From: Oscillospiraceae bacterium
GTDB taxonomy: Bacteria > Bacillota > Clostridia > Oscillospirales > Ruminococcaceae
Length of the DNA: 64,000 nt
Reading direction: 5' to 3'
Assembly: GCA_024684395.1 (NCBI GenBank)
Contig: JAIKWY010000110.1
Location: 58,892 to 122,891 of the forward strand
Part shown: positions 16,681 to 24,544 of the stretch, in pieces
Layout of the letters: each line of letters starts with the position of its first letter
Numbering within the stretch: the first letter of the stretch is position 1
The notes under the pieces: generated by a model
What the model saw: only the letters and a program-made list of their open reading frames with translations
Database searches by the model: none
What the model was told of the DNA's origin: nothing
Program-made: the position numbers and the translations under genes

Positions 16681-17160
16681 TTATTCGTCCTTCGGCTTGC
16701 CGATCGCCATTTTGGAGCGCTTTGCCTTCTCCTTGGCAGCCTTCTCGGCGGCAGCCTGCTCGGTAGCGGTGACATTCTCTTTGATGGCGTCCTGCTTCAT
16801 GCGGATCTTGAGACGGTCGCTGCCGGTCTCGAGGATGACTGTGTCAGTCGCTTCCTCGACACGGAGCACGATGCCCACGATACCGCCGATGGTAACGACC
16901 TCGTCGCCCACCTGGAGATTCTTCTGCATCTCACGGGTCTGCTTCTCCTGCTTCTGCTGCGGACGGATCATCAGGAGATACAGGAATACCAGCAGCAGCA
17001 GCGGCAGACCGAGCGTCGAGACGAGGCTCATGATGGTCATGCTGCCATCCGAGCCGGTCGTGGCTGCGGCGTCAGCGGCAAATGCCTGTACAGAGCCTGC
17101 GCCCAGTACGGAACCGGCACCTGCCAGAGCGGCGATCACTTTCATCAGTTTCTTGTTCAT
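16681..17160 (-). CDS. yajC: YajC, Sec translocon accessory subunit, with signal-like extension
   Basis: 159 aa from ATG 17160 (GGAGGTAAG 7 nt upstream). The YajC core is clear: the transmembrane segment LVSTLGLPLLLLVFLYLLMI, then RPQQKQEKQTREMQKNLQ and GDEVVTIGGIVGIV. YajC binds SecDF-YidC and supports protein export. Unusually, the core is preceded by ~45 residues that look like a cleavable signal peptide (KKLMKVIAALAGAGSVLGAG...VQAFAADA) plus a Ser/Thr/Gly linker; classical YajC begins directly with its helix. A Lys/Ala-rich C-terminal tail follows. Lies upstream of the TIGR04086-like gene. Confidence 0.9.
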   Translation of the reverse strand: MNKKLMKVIAALAGAGSVLGAGSVQAFAADAAATTGSDGSMTIMSLVSTLGLPLLLLVFLYLLMIRPQQKQEKQTREMQKNLQVGDEVVTIGGIVGIVLRVEEATDTVILETGSDRLKIRMKQDAIKENVTATEQAAAEKAAKEKAKRSKMAIGKPKDE

Positions 17161-17199
17161 AAATCTTACCTCCATAATAGCGAATGCATTTCTATTTGC

Positions 17200-18585
17200 T
17201 TACTTCTGCTGTAACGCTGCGTCGATGGACTTTGCAGCAGCTTTGCCGGCGCCCATTGCCAGGATGACGGTCGCAGCACCTGTCACGGCATCGCCGCCGG
17301 CATACACGCCGTCGCGGGTCGTGAGCATATCCTCGTTGACGACCAGACAGCCGCGCTTGTTTGCCTCGAGACCTTCAGTCGTGGTGCGGATGAGCGGATT
17401 CGGAGAGGTGCCGATGGCAATGATCACCGTATCCACCGGGAGCTCGTACTCCGAGCCCTCCACCGGGACGGGGCTGCGTCTGCCGCTCTCGTCCGGTTCG
17501 CCGAGCTCCATTTTCTGGAGCAGCGCTGCACGGACACGTTTGTTTTCATCACCGAGAAGCTTTACAGGGTTGTTCAGGTTCAGGAACTCGACTCCCTCTT
17601 CCTTGGCGTGATGGATCTCTTCCTTGCGGGCAGGCATCTCATCCATGCCGCGGCGGTAGATGATGTAGACATGCTCCGCGCCCATGCGCAGCGCACTTCT
17701 GGCAGCGTCCATCGCCACATTGCCGCCGCCGACAACGGCAACAGCCTTCGATTGCAGAACAGGCGTATCATAGCCCTCACGGTAGCCCTTCATCAGGTTG
17801 ATGCGGGTCAGGTACTCGTTCGCCGAGCAGACGCCCACGAGCGATTCGCCTTCGATGCCCATGAACCGCGGCAGACCGGCGCCGGAGCCGACAAAGACCG
17901 CCTCATAGCCCTGCTCCATCAGCTCGTCGATGCTCAGGATCTTGCCGATGACCATGTTTGTCATGATGTTCACGCCGAGCGCCTTCAGGTTCTCGATCTC
18001 CTGCTGTACGATCTGCTTGGGGAGACGGAACTCCGGGATGCCGTACATCAGTACGCCGCCCGCTGCATGAAGTGCCTCAAAGATCGTGACCTCGTAGCCG
18101 AGCCGTGCCAGGTCGCCGGCGCAGGTCAGACCGGACGGACCGCCGCCGATGACTGCGACCTTGTGGCCGTTCGGTGCGGGCTTGGTGACAGCCGTTTTGC
18201 CGGACTTGCGGTGTGTGTCAGCCGTAAAGCGCTCCAGTCTGCCGATGCCGACCGGATCGCCCTTGATGCCGCGCACGCACTTGCTCTCGCACTGGCGCTC
18301 CTGCGGACATACACGGCCGCAGACCGCCGGGAGACCGTTCGCAGAGGTGATGACCTCGTAAGCGCCCTCGGTATCGCCCTCGGTGAGCTTCTTGATGAAC
18401 TGCGGGATCGGCACGCCCACCGGGCAGCCGGATACGCAGGGCATGTTCTTGCAGTTGAGGCAGCGGCTTGCTTCCTCCATTGCCATCTCCGGTGTATAGC
18501 CGAGGGTGACTTCCTCGAAATTCCGGGCACGGACCTTGGGATCCTGCTCCGGCATGGGGGTCTTGGTCAATGACATATTCGGCAT
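17200..18585 (-). CDS. nfnB: NfnB / GltA-type FAD-NADPH-FeS oxidoreductase subunit
   Basis: 461 aa from ATG 18585, just after the stop of the upstream gene, whose end GGAGGGTAAGTGAG supplies the ribosome site. An N-terminal ferredoxin-like cysteine set (CLNCKNMPCVSGCPVG and CGRVCPQERQCESKC) should bind two [4Fe-4S] clusters. A FAD Rossmann motif (VIGGGPSGLTCAG) and an NADPH motif (VVGGGNVAMDAARSALRMGA) follow. This is the glutamate-synthase small-subunit-like fold. Paired with the upstream FAD/[2Fe-2S] protein, it matches NfnAB, which couples NADH, NADPH and ferredoxin by flavin-based bifurcation in anaerobes. Alone it could be called gltA, but no large glutamate synthase subunit is nearby. 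Confidence 0.82.
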   Translation of the reverse strand: MPNMSLTKTPMPEQDPKVRARNFEEVTLGYTPEMAMEEASRCLNCKNMPCVSGCPVGVPIPQFIKKLTEGDTEGAYEVITSANGLPAVCGRVCPQERQCESKCVRGIKGDPVGIGRLERFTADTHRKSGKTAVTKPAPNGHKVAVIGGGPSGLTCAGDLARLGYEVTIFEALHAAGGVLMYGIPEFRLPKQIVQQEIENLKALGVNIMTNMVIGKILSIDELMEQGYEAVFVGSGAGLPRFMGIEGESLVGVCSANEYLTRINLMKGYREGYDTPVLQSKAVAVVGGGNVAMDAARSALRMGAEHVYIIYRRGMDEMPARKEEIHHAKEEGVEFLNLNNPVKLLGDENKRVRAALLQKMELGEPDESGRRSPVPVEGSEYELPVDTVIIAIGTSPNPLIRTTTEGLEANKRGCLVVNEDMLTTRDGVYAGGDAVTGAATVILAMGAGKAAAKSIDAALQQK

Positions 18586-18586
18586 C

Positions 18587-19429
18587 TCACTTACCCTCCT
18601 TGCTGTCAGCCTGTGCAATCATCCGGCAGTCGGCTTCACGCTCACGGAACACGCCGTTCCGGTACATCAGCTCGTCGAAATCCACCTCATGACCGTCGAA
18701 ATCCGGCCCCTCTACACAGGCATAGCGGATCTTGCCGCCGACTGTGACACGGCAGCCGCCGCACATGCCGGTGCCGTCCACCATGACGGGATTGAGGGAG
18801 ACGATCGTCTTGATGCCGTACTCCTTGGTGAGCTTGCTGACGAACTTCATCATCGGGATCGGACCGATGGCGATGACACAGTCATACTGCACGCCGCTTT
18901 CGATGCGCTCCTTCAGCATATCCGTGACAAAGCCCTTCCTGCCGTAGCTGCCGTCATCGGTGCAGATGAACAGGTTGCTGCTGTTGGCACGGAACTCCTC
19001 TTCGAGGATGACGATGTCCTTGTTGCGGAAGCCTGCGATGACATCGACCTCGATACCATCGTGGAACAGCTTCTTTGCCTGCGGATAGGCAATGGCACAG
19101 CCCACGCCGCCGCCGATGACACAGACACGCTTGGCACCCTCCGGGATCTGGGTAGGCATTCCGAGCGGCCCTGCCAGATCCTGGAGACGATCTCCCACCT
19201 CGAGCTTGCTCAGCCGGATGGTGGAAGCCCCCACGATCTGGAAGATCAGCGTGATGGTGCCCTTCTCACGGTCATAGTCGGCAATGGTCAGCGGCACACG
19301 CTCACCCTGTTCATCAATACGGAAGATCACAAACTGACCCGGCAGTGCTTTTGCCGCAGTAAACGGCGCTTTGATCTCCATGCGGACGACACTGGGGTTC
19401 AGTACGGATTTGGATACGATACGGAACAC
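18587..19429 (-). CDS. nfnA: NfnA / sulfide dehydrogenase-type FAD-[2Fe-2S] subunit
   Basis: 280 aa, starting at GTG 19429 with AGGAGG 8 nt upstream. It has the ferredoxin-NADP reductase-like fold of the PyrK/NfnA family: an N-terminal FAD-binding barrel (ALPGQFVIFRID, ERVPLTIADYD), an NAD-binding region (VCVIGGGVGCAIAYPQAKKL), and a C-terminal [2Fe-2S] cysteine set (MCGGCRVTVGGKIRYACVEG, with another Cys earlier in the family's order not obvious). Co-transcribed with nfnB, which begins 2 bp after its stop. Together they should form the cytoplasmic NADH-dependent ferredoxin:NADP oxidoreductase that balances reductant pools in fermentation. Confidence 0.82.
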   Translation of the reverse strand: MFRIVSKSVLNPSVVRMEIKAPFTAAKALPGQFVIFRIDEQGERVPLTIADYDREKGTITLIFQIVGASTIRLSKLEVGDRLQDLAGPLGMPTQIPEGAKRVCVIGGGVGCAIAYPQAKKLFHDGIEVDVIAGFRNKDIVILEEEFRANSSNLFICTDDGSYGRKGFVTDMLKERIESGVQYDCVIAIGPIPMMKFVSKLTKEYGIKTIVSLNPVMVDGTGMCGGCRVTVGGKIRYACVEGPDFDGHEVDFDELMYRNGVFREREADCRMIAQADSKEGK

Positions 19430-19466
19430 TTTGTCCTGCCTCCTGTTTTCAAAAAATACTCTTTAT

Positions 19467-19495
19467 ATTATAGCATAAAAATGGCTTGCCGTCAA
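19467..19495 (-). promoter_or_regulatory. Promoter of nfnAB
   Basis: Minus strand TTGACG (19495-19490), 17-bp spacer, TATAAT (19472-19467) with extended TGC. Confidence 0.8.
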
Positions 19496-19533
19496 TCTAT
19501 TTTTTGAAAAATCCACTTTCATACATCACAAGA

Positions 19534-19562
19534 TTGACATTTCCTGTCAGATGTGGTATCAT
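19534..19562 (+). promoter_or_regulatory. Promoter of the methyltransferase gene
   Basis: TTGACA (19534-19539), 17-bp spacer, TATCAT (19557-19562). Confidence 0.75.
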
Positions 19563-19598
19563 CAAAATAGACAAAAACCATGTAAGGAGCGTGAGCGC

Positions 19599-20390
19599 AT
19601 GAACATCACAGACAAGCGGATCGACAACGGCAACCCCTTCGACTGGGGGCGCACCTCGGAGGATTATGCCCGGTTCCGGGACATCTATCCGGAGATATTC
19701 TATCAGAAGATCGTGGACAGGGGGCTCTGCACCGCCGGTCAGGACGTCCTCGACCTCGGCACAGGCACGGGCGTTCTGCCACGGAACATGTACCGTTTCG
19801 GTGCTAAGTGGACGGGAACGGACATTGCCGAGAACCAGATCTCACAGGCAAAGCGCCTTGCTGCTGAGGGCAATATGCAGATCACCTTCCTGACGGCGAG
19901 TGCGGAGGCGCTCGATTTCCCGGATGCGAGCTTCGACGTCATCACGGCATGTCAGTGCTTCTGGTACTTCGACCATGCGAAGGTCGTGCCGGAGCTTGCC
20001 CGGATGCTCAGACCCGGCGGAAAGCTCGTGATCCTGTACATGGCGTGGCTGCCGTATGAGGACGAGATCGCCGGACAGAGCGAAGCGCTCGTCCTGCGGT
20101 ACAATCCGGACTGGTCGGGGGCAGGGGAGACCCGCCATCCCATCTGGATCCCGGAGATCACGGATGCGTATTTTGACCGGGTGGAGCATGAGGAATATGA
20201 CCTTCCTGTACGCTTCACAAAAGAGAGCTGGAACGGGCGCATGAAGGCATGTCGTGGCGTGGGCGCATCGCTGTCAGAGGAACAGATCGCCGCCTGGGAG
20301 CAGGAGCACAGAGCCCTGCTCGACCGGATCGCACCGGAGGCATTTGATGTGAAGCACTATGCGGCTATTTCTGTTTTGCAGAAGAAGTGA
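19599..20390 (+). CDS. Class I SAM-dependent methyltransferase
   Basis: 263 aa from ATG 19599 (AAGGAG 9 nt upstream). The Rossmann SAM site is clear: motif I VLDLGTGTGVLP (about 48-59), acidic residue at the end of beta-2 (WTGTDIA), motif with ITFLTASAEALDFPDASFD, then VITACQCFWYFDHAKVVPEL and LRPGGKLVILYMAW. This is the methyltransferase-11/UbiE-like arrangement acting on small molecules; the FYFDH region resembles a small-molecule lid. The C-terminal ~90 residues form a substrate cap and are not diagnostic. It has its own promoter and no functional neighbours, so the substrate cannot be inferred. Confidence 0.85.
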   Translation: MNITDKRIDNGNPFDWGRTSEDYARFRDIYPEIFYQKIVDRGLCTAGQDVLDLGTGTGVLPRNMYRFGAKWTGTDIAENQISQAKRLAAEGNMQITFLTASAEALDFPDASFDVITACQCFWYFDHAKVVPELARMLRPGGKLVILYMAWLPYEDEIAGQSEALVLRYNPDWSGAGETRHPIWIPEITDAYFDRVEHEEYDLPVRFTKESWNGRMKACRGVGASLSEEQIAAWEQEHRALLDRIAPEAFDVKHYAAISVLQKK

Positions 20391-20401
20391 AGTCTTGCCA
20401 C

Positions 20402-20459
20402 TTGAATATTACATCAGAATGTGATATAATAGATGATAGGAAACGAATCGTCTATCATC
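20402..20459 (+). promoter_or_regulatory. Promoter and 5' hairpin of the 68-aa gene
   Basis: TTGAAT (20402-20407), 17-bp spacer, TATAAT (20425-20430). At the predicted transcript start, GATGATAG (20432-20439) and CTATCATC (20452-20459) form a perfect 8-bp stem with a 12-nt loop, ending 3 nt before the ribosome site AGGAGGG. Confidence 0.7.
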
Positions 20460-20475
20460 GACAGGAGGGATACTT

Positions 20476-20682
20476 ATGGATAAGACCGAGCTGGAAACGT
20501 ATGAGCAGATGACGGAAGAGGAGCAGGAAAAAAGGATCCGTCAGGCTGTTCCGAATGCAAAAGCAGCCGCAAAAGCAAAAGGACAGCCGACGTGCGAATT
20601 TGATCAGGAGACCGGCAGAACGTATTTCCTGTATCCGGATGGAACGAAAAAATATCCGCTTTCCGATGAACAAGGAGGCTGA
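20476..20682 (+). CDS. Small conserved-looking hypothetical protein (68 aa)
   Basis: 68 aa, highly charged, soluble. An acidic N-terminal helix (KTELETYEQMTEEEQEKRIR) is followed by an Ala/Lys-rich stretch and a beta-hairpin-like end (CEFDQETGRTYFLYPDG). It has a good -35/-10, an AGGAGGG ribosome site 7 nt from the ATG, and a terminator, so it is very probably a real gene despite its size. I do not recognise the family. One Cys is present, too few for a zinc site. Confidence 0.65.
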   Translation: MDKTELETYEQMTEEEQEKRIRQAVPNAKAAAKAKGQPTCEFDQETGRTYFLYPDGTKKYPLSDEQGG

Positions 20683-20718
20683 TACGACGCTTCTATGCTC
20701 GTAAGTTCATGAAACACA

Positions 20719-20752
20719 ATTGCCCCGGAGAAACGCTCTCCGGGGCAGTTTT
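20719..20752. terminator. Bidirectional terminator
   Basis: TGCCCCGGAGA (20721-20731) pairs with TCTCCGGGGCA (20737-20747), followed by GTTTTCT. Lies between the 68-aa gene (+) and the P-type ATPase (-). Confidence 0.85.
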
Positions 20753-20757
20753 CTGCT

Positions 20758-23343
20758 TTATACAGCAGTTTTGTGCTTCTTATAGTACACCTGGATCCGC
20801 AGCAGCACGAACAGCACGCAGAGGATCGTCACGCCGGTATCGGCAAAGACGCTCAGCCACATATTGGCAAAGCCGCAGAAGCCCAGCACCATGATCGCCA
20901 GCTTGACTGCCAGCGCAAAGATCACGCAGAACTTCGCCGTGCTGTTCACACGGTCGGAGATGTGCAGCGCCGTCAGGATCGCCGCCGGATCGGAGCCGAG
21001 GAGCACGACGTCCGCAGCCTCCATTGCTGCGTCTGCGCCGCTTCCCATCGCCATGCCGACATCTGCACCGGAGAGTACCGGCGCATCGTTGATGCCGTCG
21101 CCGATGAACAGCACGCTGCCGTGCGACTGCCGTACTTCTTCCATCTTTACGGGCTTCTCATCCGGGAGCAGCCCCGCATGTACCTCTGCAATGCCGAGCG
21201 AGGACGCTGCCGCCTGCGCATGGGCAGGGGTGTCGCCTGTCAGCATGACGGTGTGCAGCCCTCTGCGGTTCATGGATGCCACCGCATCCGCCGCATGAGG
21301 TCTGAGCGCATCGGAAAGCACGAGCGTTCCGCAGTATGCGCCGTCCGCTGCCACATGGACGAGCGTCCCGACCGAGCTGATCTCCGGGACGGAAATGCCC
21401 TCCGCTGCCATGAGCTTTCCATTGCCGGCGGCGATGCGTCTGCCATCGACCGTGCCGATCAGCCCCATGCCGGCACGCTCCTGCACGTCTGTCGCTGCCG
21501 GATAGTCGATGCCCCGCTCCTTCACACAGGCAAGGATGCTACCTGCTACCGGATGCACGGAAAACGCCTCGATCGCTGCACAATCCCGCAGCACTGCCGT
21601 CTCATCCTCTGCCAGAATTTCTGTGACGGCAAAGCAGCCCTCGGTGAGGGTGCCGGTCTTGTCCATGACAGCCGCCTTCACCTGCGAAAGCGCCTCGATC
21701 GTGATGCCGTCCTTGAACAGAATGCCCTTCGTGGAGCCTGCGCCGATGCCGGCAAAGAATGCCAGCGGCACGCTCAGCACGAGCGCACACGGACAGCTGA
21801 TCATCAGAAAGTTCAGCGCCGTATAGATCCAGTGCTGCCATTCGCCGTTGAACAGCGGCGGCACGACTGCCGTCAGCACGGCGACTGCCACCACGGCGGG
21901 CGTATAGACTCTTGCAAAGCGGGTAATGAAGCGGTCGATGTGCGGCTTCCCGGCAGCTGCATTCTCCACGCTGTCGAGGACACGCTGTACCATCGAATCC
22001 TGCAAAGCCGCCGTCACTTCGAGCTCCAGTACGCCGCTCTTGTTGATGCAGCCGCTCATCACGGCATCGCCCTCACGGACGGTCACAGGCACCGGCTCAC
22101 CGGTCATGGCGGAGGTATCCACGGCGCTCTCGCCCTTGCGGACGATGCCGTCCACCGGGATGCGGTCGCCGACCCGGACGAGGATGCGGTCACCGGGCTG
22201 CACGAGCTCGGCGGGGAGCGTTTCCTCATGCCCCTCGTGCAGGAGCTGCACGGTCTCCGGACGCAGGTCGATCGCCTCCATCACGGACTTCCGGCTGCGC
22301 TCCACCGCAAGCTGCTCGAAGCGCTCACCGATGCGGAAGAACAGCATCACGCCTGCGGCTTCCTCCCACGAACCGATGCAAAGCGCACCGATCGTGGCGA
22401 TCGCCATCAGGAAATTCTCGTCAAAGATCTGCCCCTTGCCGATGCTCTTCACCGAGGCAAGCAGCACCTGTCCGCCGAGCAGCAGATATGCCGCCATCAG
22501 CAGCACCTTATCCAGATACGGCACCACCCCTTGCAGCAGGAAATGCGCCGCCATCCCCAGCACGAACAGCGCCGCACCGGCGATCAGCGTCACCTTGCCG
22601 TAGTCCCGCTTCTCTGCCTTGCGGGTGTGCTCATGTGCATGTTCGTGATGATGCTCGTGCTCGTGTGCATGTTCATGCTCGTGCTCATGTTCATGATGAT
22701 GCTCATGCTCGTGGTCGTGTTCATGCTCGTGTTCATGATGATGTGCATGTTCGTGATGATGTTCATGCTCATGCTCATGTTCGCCGCAATGGCAATGCTC
22801 ATGATCGCGTTCATGATGATGTGCATGTTCATGATGATGCTCGTGTGCATGTTCATGTTCATGCTTATGCTCGTGCTCATGGTGATGCGAATGCGCATGG
22901 TGTTTCGGGGTGAAGATCACGCCCTCCTCCACGCTGTCGGCAGAACCCTGGATGGCTTCGAGCAAGCCCTCCTCGGAATGCGCCAGCACATGCAGCGTTC
23001 CCGTCGTATAGGACAGGCTCGCCGTCTCCACGCAGTCCAGCCGCTGGATGGCAGCCTCGATCTTGGCAGCGCAGTTCGGGCAGTCGATGTTCTCGAAGCG
23101 GTAGACATAGCGCTTCGCACGGTCTTTCCGGTGCTCGGAGAAGATCACGCCCTCCTCCACGGCATCGGATGCCGCCTGGATGCGTTCGAGCAGCCCTTCG
23201 AGCTTCTCGGCGGTGATATGGAGCTGTCCCGTCGCATAGGACAGGCTCGCCGTCTCCACGCCCTCGATCCGCTGGATGGCAGCTTCGATCTTGGCAGCGC
23301 AGTTCGGACAGTCTAAATTCTCTACCGTATAGACAGCTTTCAT
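20758..23343 (-). CDS. Zn/Cd/Pb-type P1B ATPase with two HMA domains and His-rich linker
   Basis: 861 aa from ATG 23343. Two tandem heavy-metal-associated domains (each with DCPNCAAKIEAAIQR) occupy about 1-135. A ~93-residue His/Glu stretch follows (about 146-238). Then come the membrane helices and the P-type core: TGEP in the actuator domain, the CPC ion-path motif (SCPCALVLSVP), the phosphorylation site DKTGT and the hinge GDGINDAP. The DCPNCAAKIE form of the HMA motif and CPC fit ZntA/CadA-like Zn2+/Cd2+ export, although Co or Ni cannot be excluded. An ArsR/SmtB-like operator overlaps the transcription start; no regulator gene is adjacent. The homologous HMA copies are very similar, suggesting recent duplication. 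Confidence 0.9.
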   Translation of the reverse strand: MKAVYTVENLDCPNCAAKIEAAIQRIEGVETASLSYATGQLHITAEKLEGLLERIQAASDAVEEGVIFSEHRKDRAKRYVYRFENIDCPNCAAKIEAAIQRLDCVETASLSYTTGTLHVLAHSEEGLLEAIQGSADSVEEGVIFTPKHHAHSHHHEHEHKHEHEHAHEHHHEHAHHHERDHEHCHCGEHEHEHEHHHEHAHHHEHEHEHDHEHEHHHEHEHEHEHAHEHEHHHEHAHEHTRKAEKRDYGKVTLIAGAALFVLGMAAHFLLQGVVPYLDKVLLMAAYLLLGGQVLLASVKSIGKGQIFDENFLMAIATIGALCIGSWEEAAGVMLFFRIGERFEQLAVERSRKSVMEAIDLRPETVQLLHEGHEETLPAELVQPGDRILVRVGDRIPVDGIVRKGESAVDTSAMTGEPVPVTVREGDAVMSGCINKSGVLELEVTAALQDSMVQRVLDSVENAAAGKPHIDRFITRFARVYTPAVVAVAVLTAVVPPLFNGEWQHWIYTALNFLMISCPCALVLSVPLAFFAGIGAGSTKGILFKDGITIEALSQVKAAVMDKTGTLTEGCFAVTEILAEDETAVLRDCAAIEAFSVHPVAGSILACVKERGIDYPAATDVQERAGMGLIGTVDGRRIAAGNGKLMAAEGISVPEISSVGTLVHVAADGAYCGTLVLSDALRPHAADAVASMNRRGLHTVMLTGDTPAHAQAAASSLGIAEVHAGLLPDEKPVKMEEVRQSHGSVLFIGDGINDAPVLSGADVGMAMGSGADAAMEAADVVLLGSDPAAILTALHISDRVNSTAKFCVIFALAVKLAIMVLGFCGFANMWLSVFADTGVTILCVLFVLLRIQVYYKKHKTAV
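22630..22905 (-). repeat. Simple-sequence coding repeat for the His/Glu-rich linker
   Basis: About 93 codons made almost only of CAT, CAC, GAG, GAA and GCA/GCG, giving runs such as HEHEHEHHHEHAHHH with only a single Cys-His-Cys interruption. At DNA level it is a degenerate hexanucleotide repeat (CATGAG-like). Likely length-variable by slippage. Confidence 0.8.
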
Positions 23344-23362
23344 GGAAAGCACTCCCTTTCAT

Positions 23363-23386
23363 TTGAACATTTGAATGATTGTTCAA
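23363..23386 (-). promoter_or_regulatory. ArsR/SmtB-type operator candidate
   Basis: TTGAACA (23363-23369) and TGTTCAA (23380-23386) are perfect 7-nt arms around TTTGAATGAT; an inner overlapping dyad TTGAA...TTCAA also exists. It covers the predicted start of transcription of the ATPase gene. TGAACA/TGTTCA half-sites are typical of metal-sensing ArsR-family repressors. Confidence 0.65.
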
Positions 23387-23390
23387 TTGT

Positions 23391-23419
23391 ATTATACCAC
23401 ATCCGTCTGAAAAAGTCAA
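23391..23419 (-). promoter_or_regulatory. Promoter of the metal ATPase
   Basis: Minus strand TTGACT (23419-23414), 17-bp spacer, TATAAT (23396-23391). Confidence 0.8.
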
Positions 23420-23429
23420 GAGAAAAAAC

Positions 23430-23462
23430 GAAAAATTCCCGGAATATCGCCGTTCCGGGAAT
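23430..23462 (-). terminator. Terminator of the pyridoxamine kinase gene
   Basis: ATTCCCGGAA (23435-23444) pairs with TTCCGGGAAT (23453-23462); on the minus strand it is followed by TTTTT. Confidence 0.85.
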
Positions 23463-23473
23463 GATTCTCATTT

Positions 23474-24316
23474 TCACTGTGCGGCCTGCAACTCCTCGAT
23501 CAGCAGGGGAAGCTGTGTCTCAAAGCGGACACCGTACCAGTGGTCGGGATGATCCACCGTGGCTTCGATGCTCCGGACGGTGAAGTCCGCAGCGATCCTT
23601 GCCGCTTCAAATGCCGGGATGTCCTGCAATACGGCGCCGATGAACGCCGATGCATAGACATCGCCCGTGCCGTGGCAGGTGCGCTCGATGCGCTTGTGGG
23701 TGTAGTACTGCATCTTGTCCCCGTCTGCGGCGATGACGCCGGTCGTTTCGGGGCTGTAGGAGATGCCGGTCAGGATGATCGTGCCGGCGCCGGCGCTCCG
23801 GAGCTTCGCAAGGATGTCCATGATATAGCGCTCGTCATAGTGCTCCCGGTAGGGCGTATCCGTCAGGAGACATGCCTCGGTCAGGTTCGGGAGCATCACA
23901 TCCGCTCCGAAGCACAGCGGCTTCATGGCTTCTGCATAGTCCATGCCGAATGCGCCGTAGAGTTTGCCGTTGTCCGCCATTGCCGGGTCTACGAAGGTCT
24001 TTGCCCCCTCCCGGCGGAGCTTGCCGAAGATGTCCTGCACATAGCCGATCTCCGGGATGCTCCCGAGATAGCCGGTATAGACGGCATCGAAGAGGATGCC
24101 CTCCTTCTGCCAGTGCGCAGCGATGCCGGGGATGTCCTCGGTCAGATCCCGCACGGTATAGCCTTTGAAACCGCCTGTATGCGTGGAGAGCACGGCGGAC
24201 GGCAGGATGCAGGTCTCCGCCCCGCAGGCGGATAAGATCGGCAGTGCCACCGTCAGCGAGCACTGCCCGACACAGGATATATCCTGAACGGTCAGGATCC
24301 TGGGATAATTTTTCAT
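23474..24316 (-). CDS. pdxY: Pyridoxamine/pyridoxal kinase
   Basis: 280 aa from ATG 24316; ATG 24325 is an alternative but lies only 2 nt from GGAGG. Ribokinase-like fold of the PdxK/PdxY/ThiD group: ILTVQDISCVGQCSLTVALP at the N-terminus, the STHTGGF segment, VDPAMADNGKLY, and the C-terminal anion-hole signature CHGTGDVYASAFIGA with the catalytic Asp. It would phosphorylate pyridoxal, pyridoxamine or pyridoxine to salvage vitamin B6. It has its own promoter and terminator, so it is expressed alone. PdxK versus PdxY cannot be settled from sequence alone. Confidence 0.85.
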   Translation of the reverse strand: MKNYPRILTVQDISCVGQCSLTVALPILSACGAETCILPSAVLSTHTGGFKGYTVRDLTEDIPGIAAHWQKEGILFDAVYTGYLGSIPEIGYVQDIFGKLRREGAKTFVDPAMADNGKLYGAFGMDYAEAMKPLCFGADVMLPNLTEACLLTDTPYREHYDERYIMDILAKLRSAGAGTIILTGISYSPETTGVIAADGDKMQYYTHKRIERTCHGTGDVYASAFIGAVLQDIPAFEAARIAADFTVRSIEATVDHPDHWYGVRFETQLPLLIEELQAAQ

Positions 24317-24350
24317 GATGGTCATAACCTCCGGTTACAGTCTATTCAGT

Positions 24351-24379
24351 ATTATAGCATAAAAGGGGCGTTATGTCAA
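24351..24379 (-). promoter_or_regulatory. Promoter of the pyridoxamine kinase gene
   Basis: Minus strand TTGACA (24379-24374), 17-bp spacer, TATAAT (24356-24351) with extended TGC. Confidence 0.85.
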
Positions 24380-24459
24380 TCATTGGGTGGAGTATGGCAG
24401 AAAAACCAGCTTTCTATCCTTTGCGTGCATATCCTTGCAAAACCGCTCCGCCGTTTTCG

Positions 24460-24489
24460 TTGACAGTGCGGCGCCGTTTGTGCTATACT
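24460..24489 (+). promoter_or_regulatory. Promoter of the second GNAT gene
   Basis: TTGACA (24460-24465), 18-bp spacer, TATACT (24484-24489) with extended TGC. Confidence 0.75.
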
Positions 24490-24544
24490 ATAACTGACAT
24501 ACATAGCAGAATTGGGATTCGGAAATCGAAAGGAGCTGTGATCC

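Noticed and set aside
22630..22905. Tandem CATGAG-like repeats as a microsatellite or CRISPR
   Set aside because: They encode the His-rich linker in frame; spacers are absent.
20773..23316. 847-aa frame opposite the metal ATPase
   Set aside because: The minus-strand protein has all P-type ATPase motifs. The opposite frame is low-complexity Met/His/Val where the His-rich linker lies, so it is a shadow.
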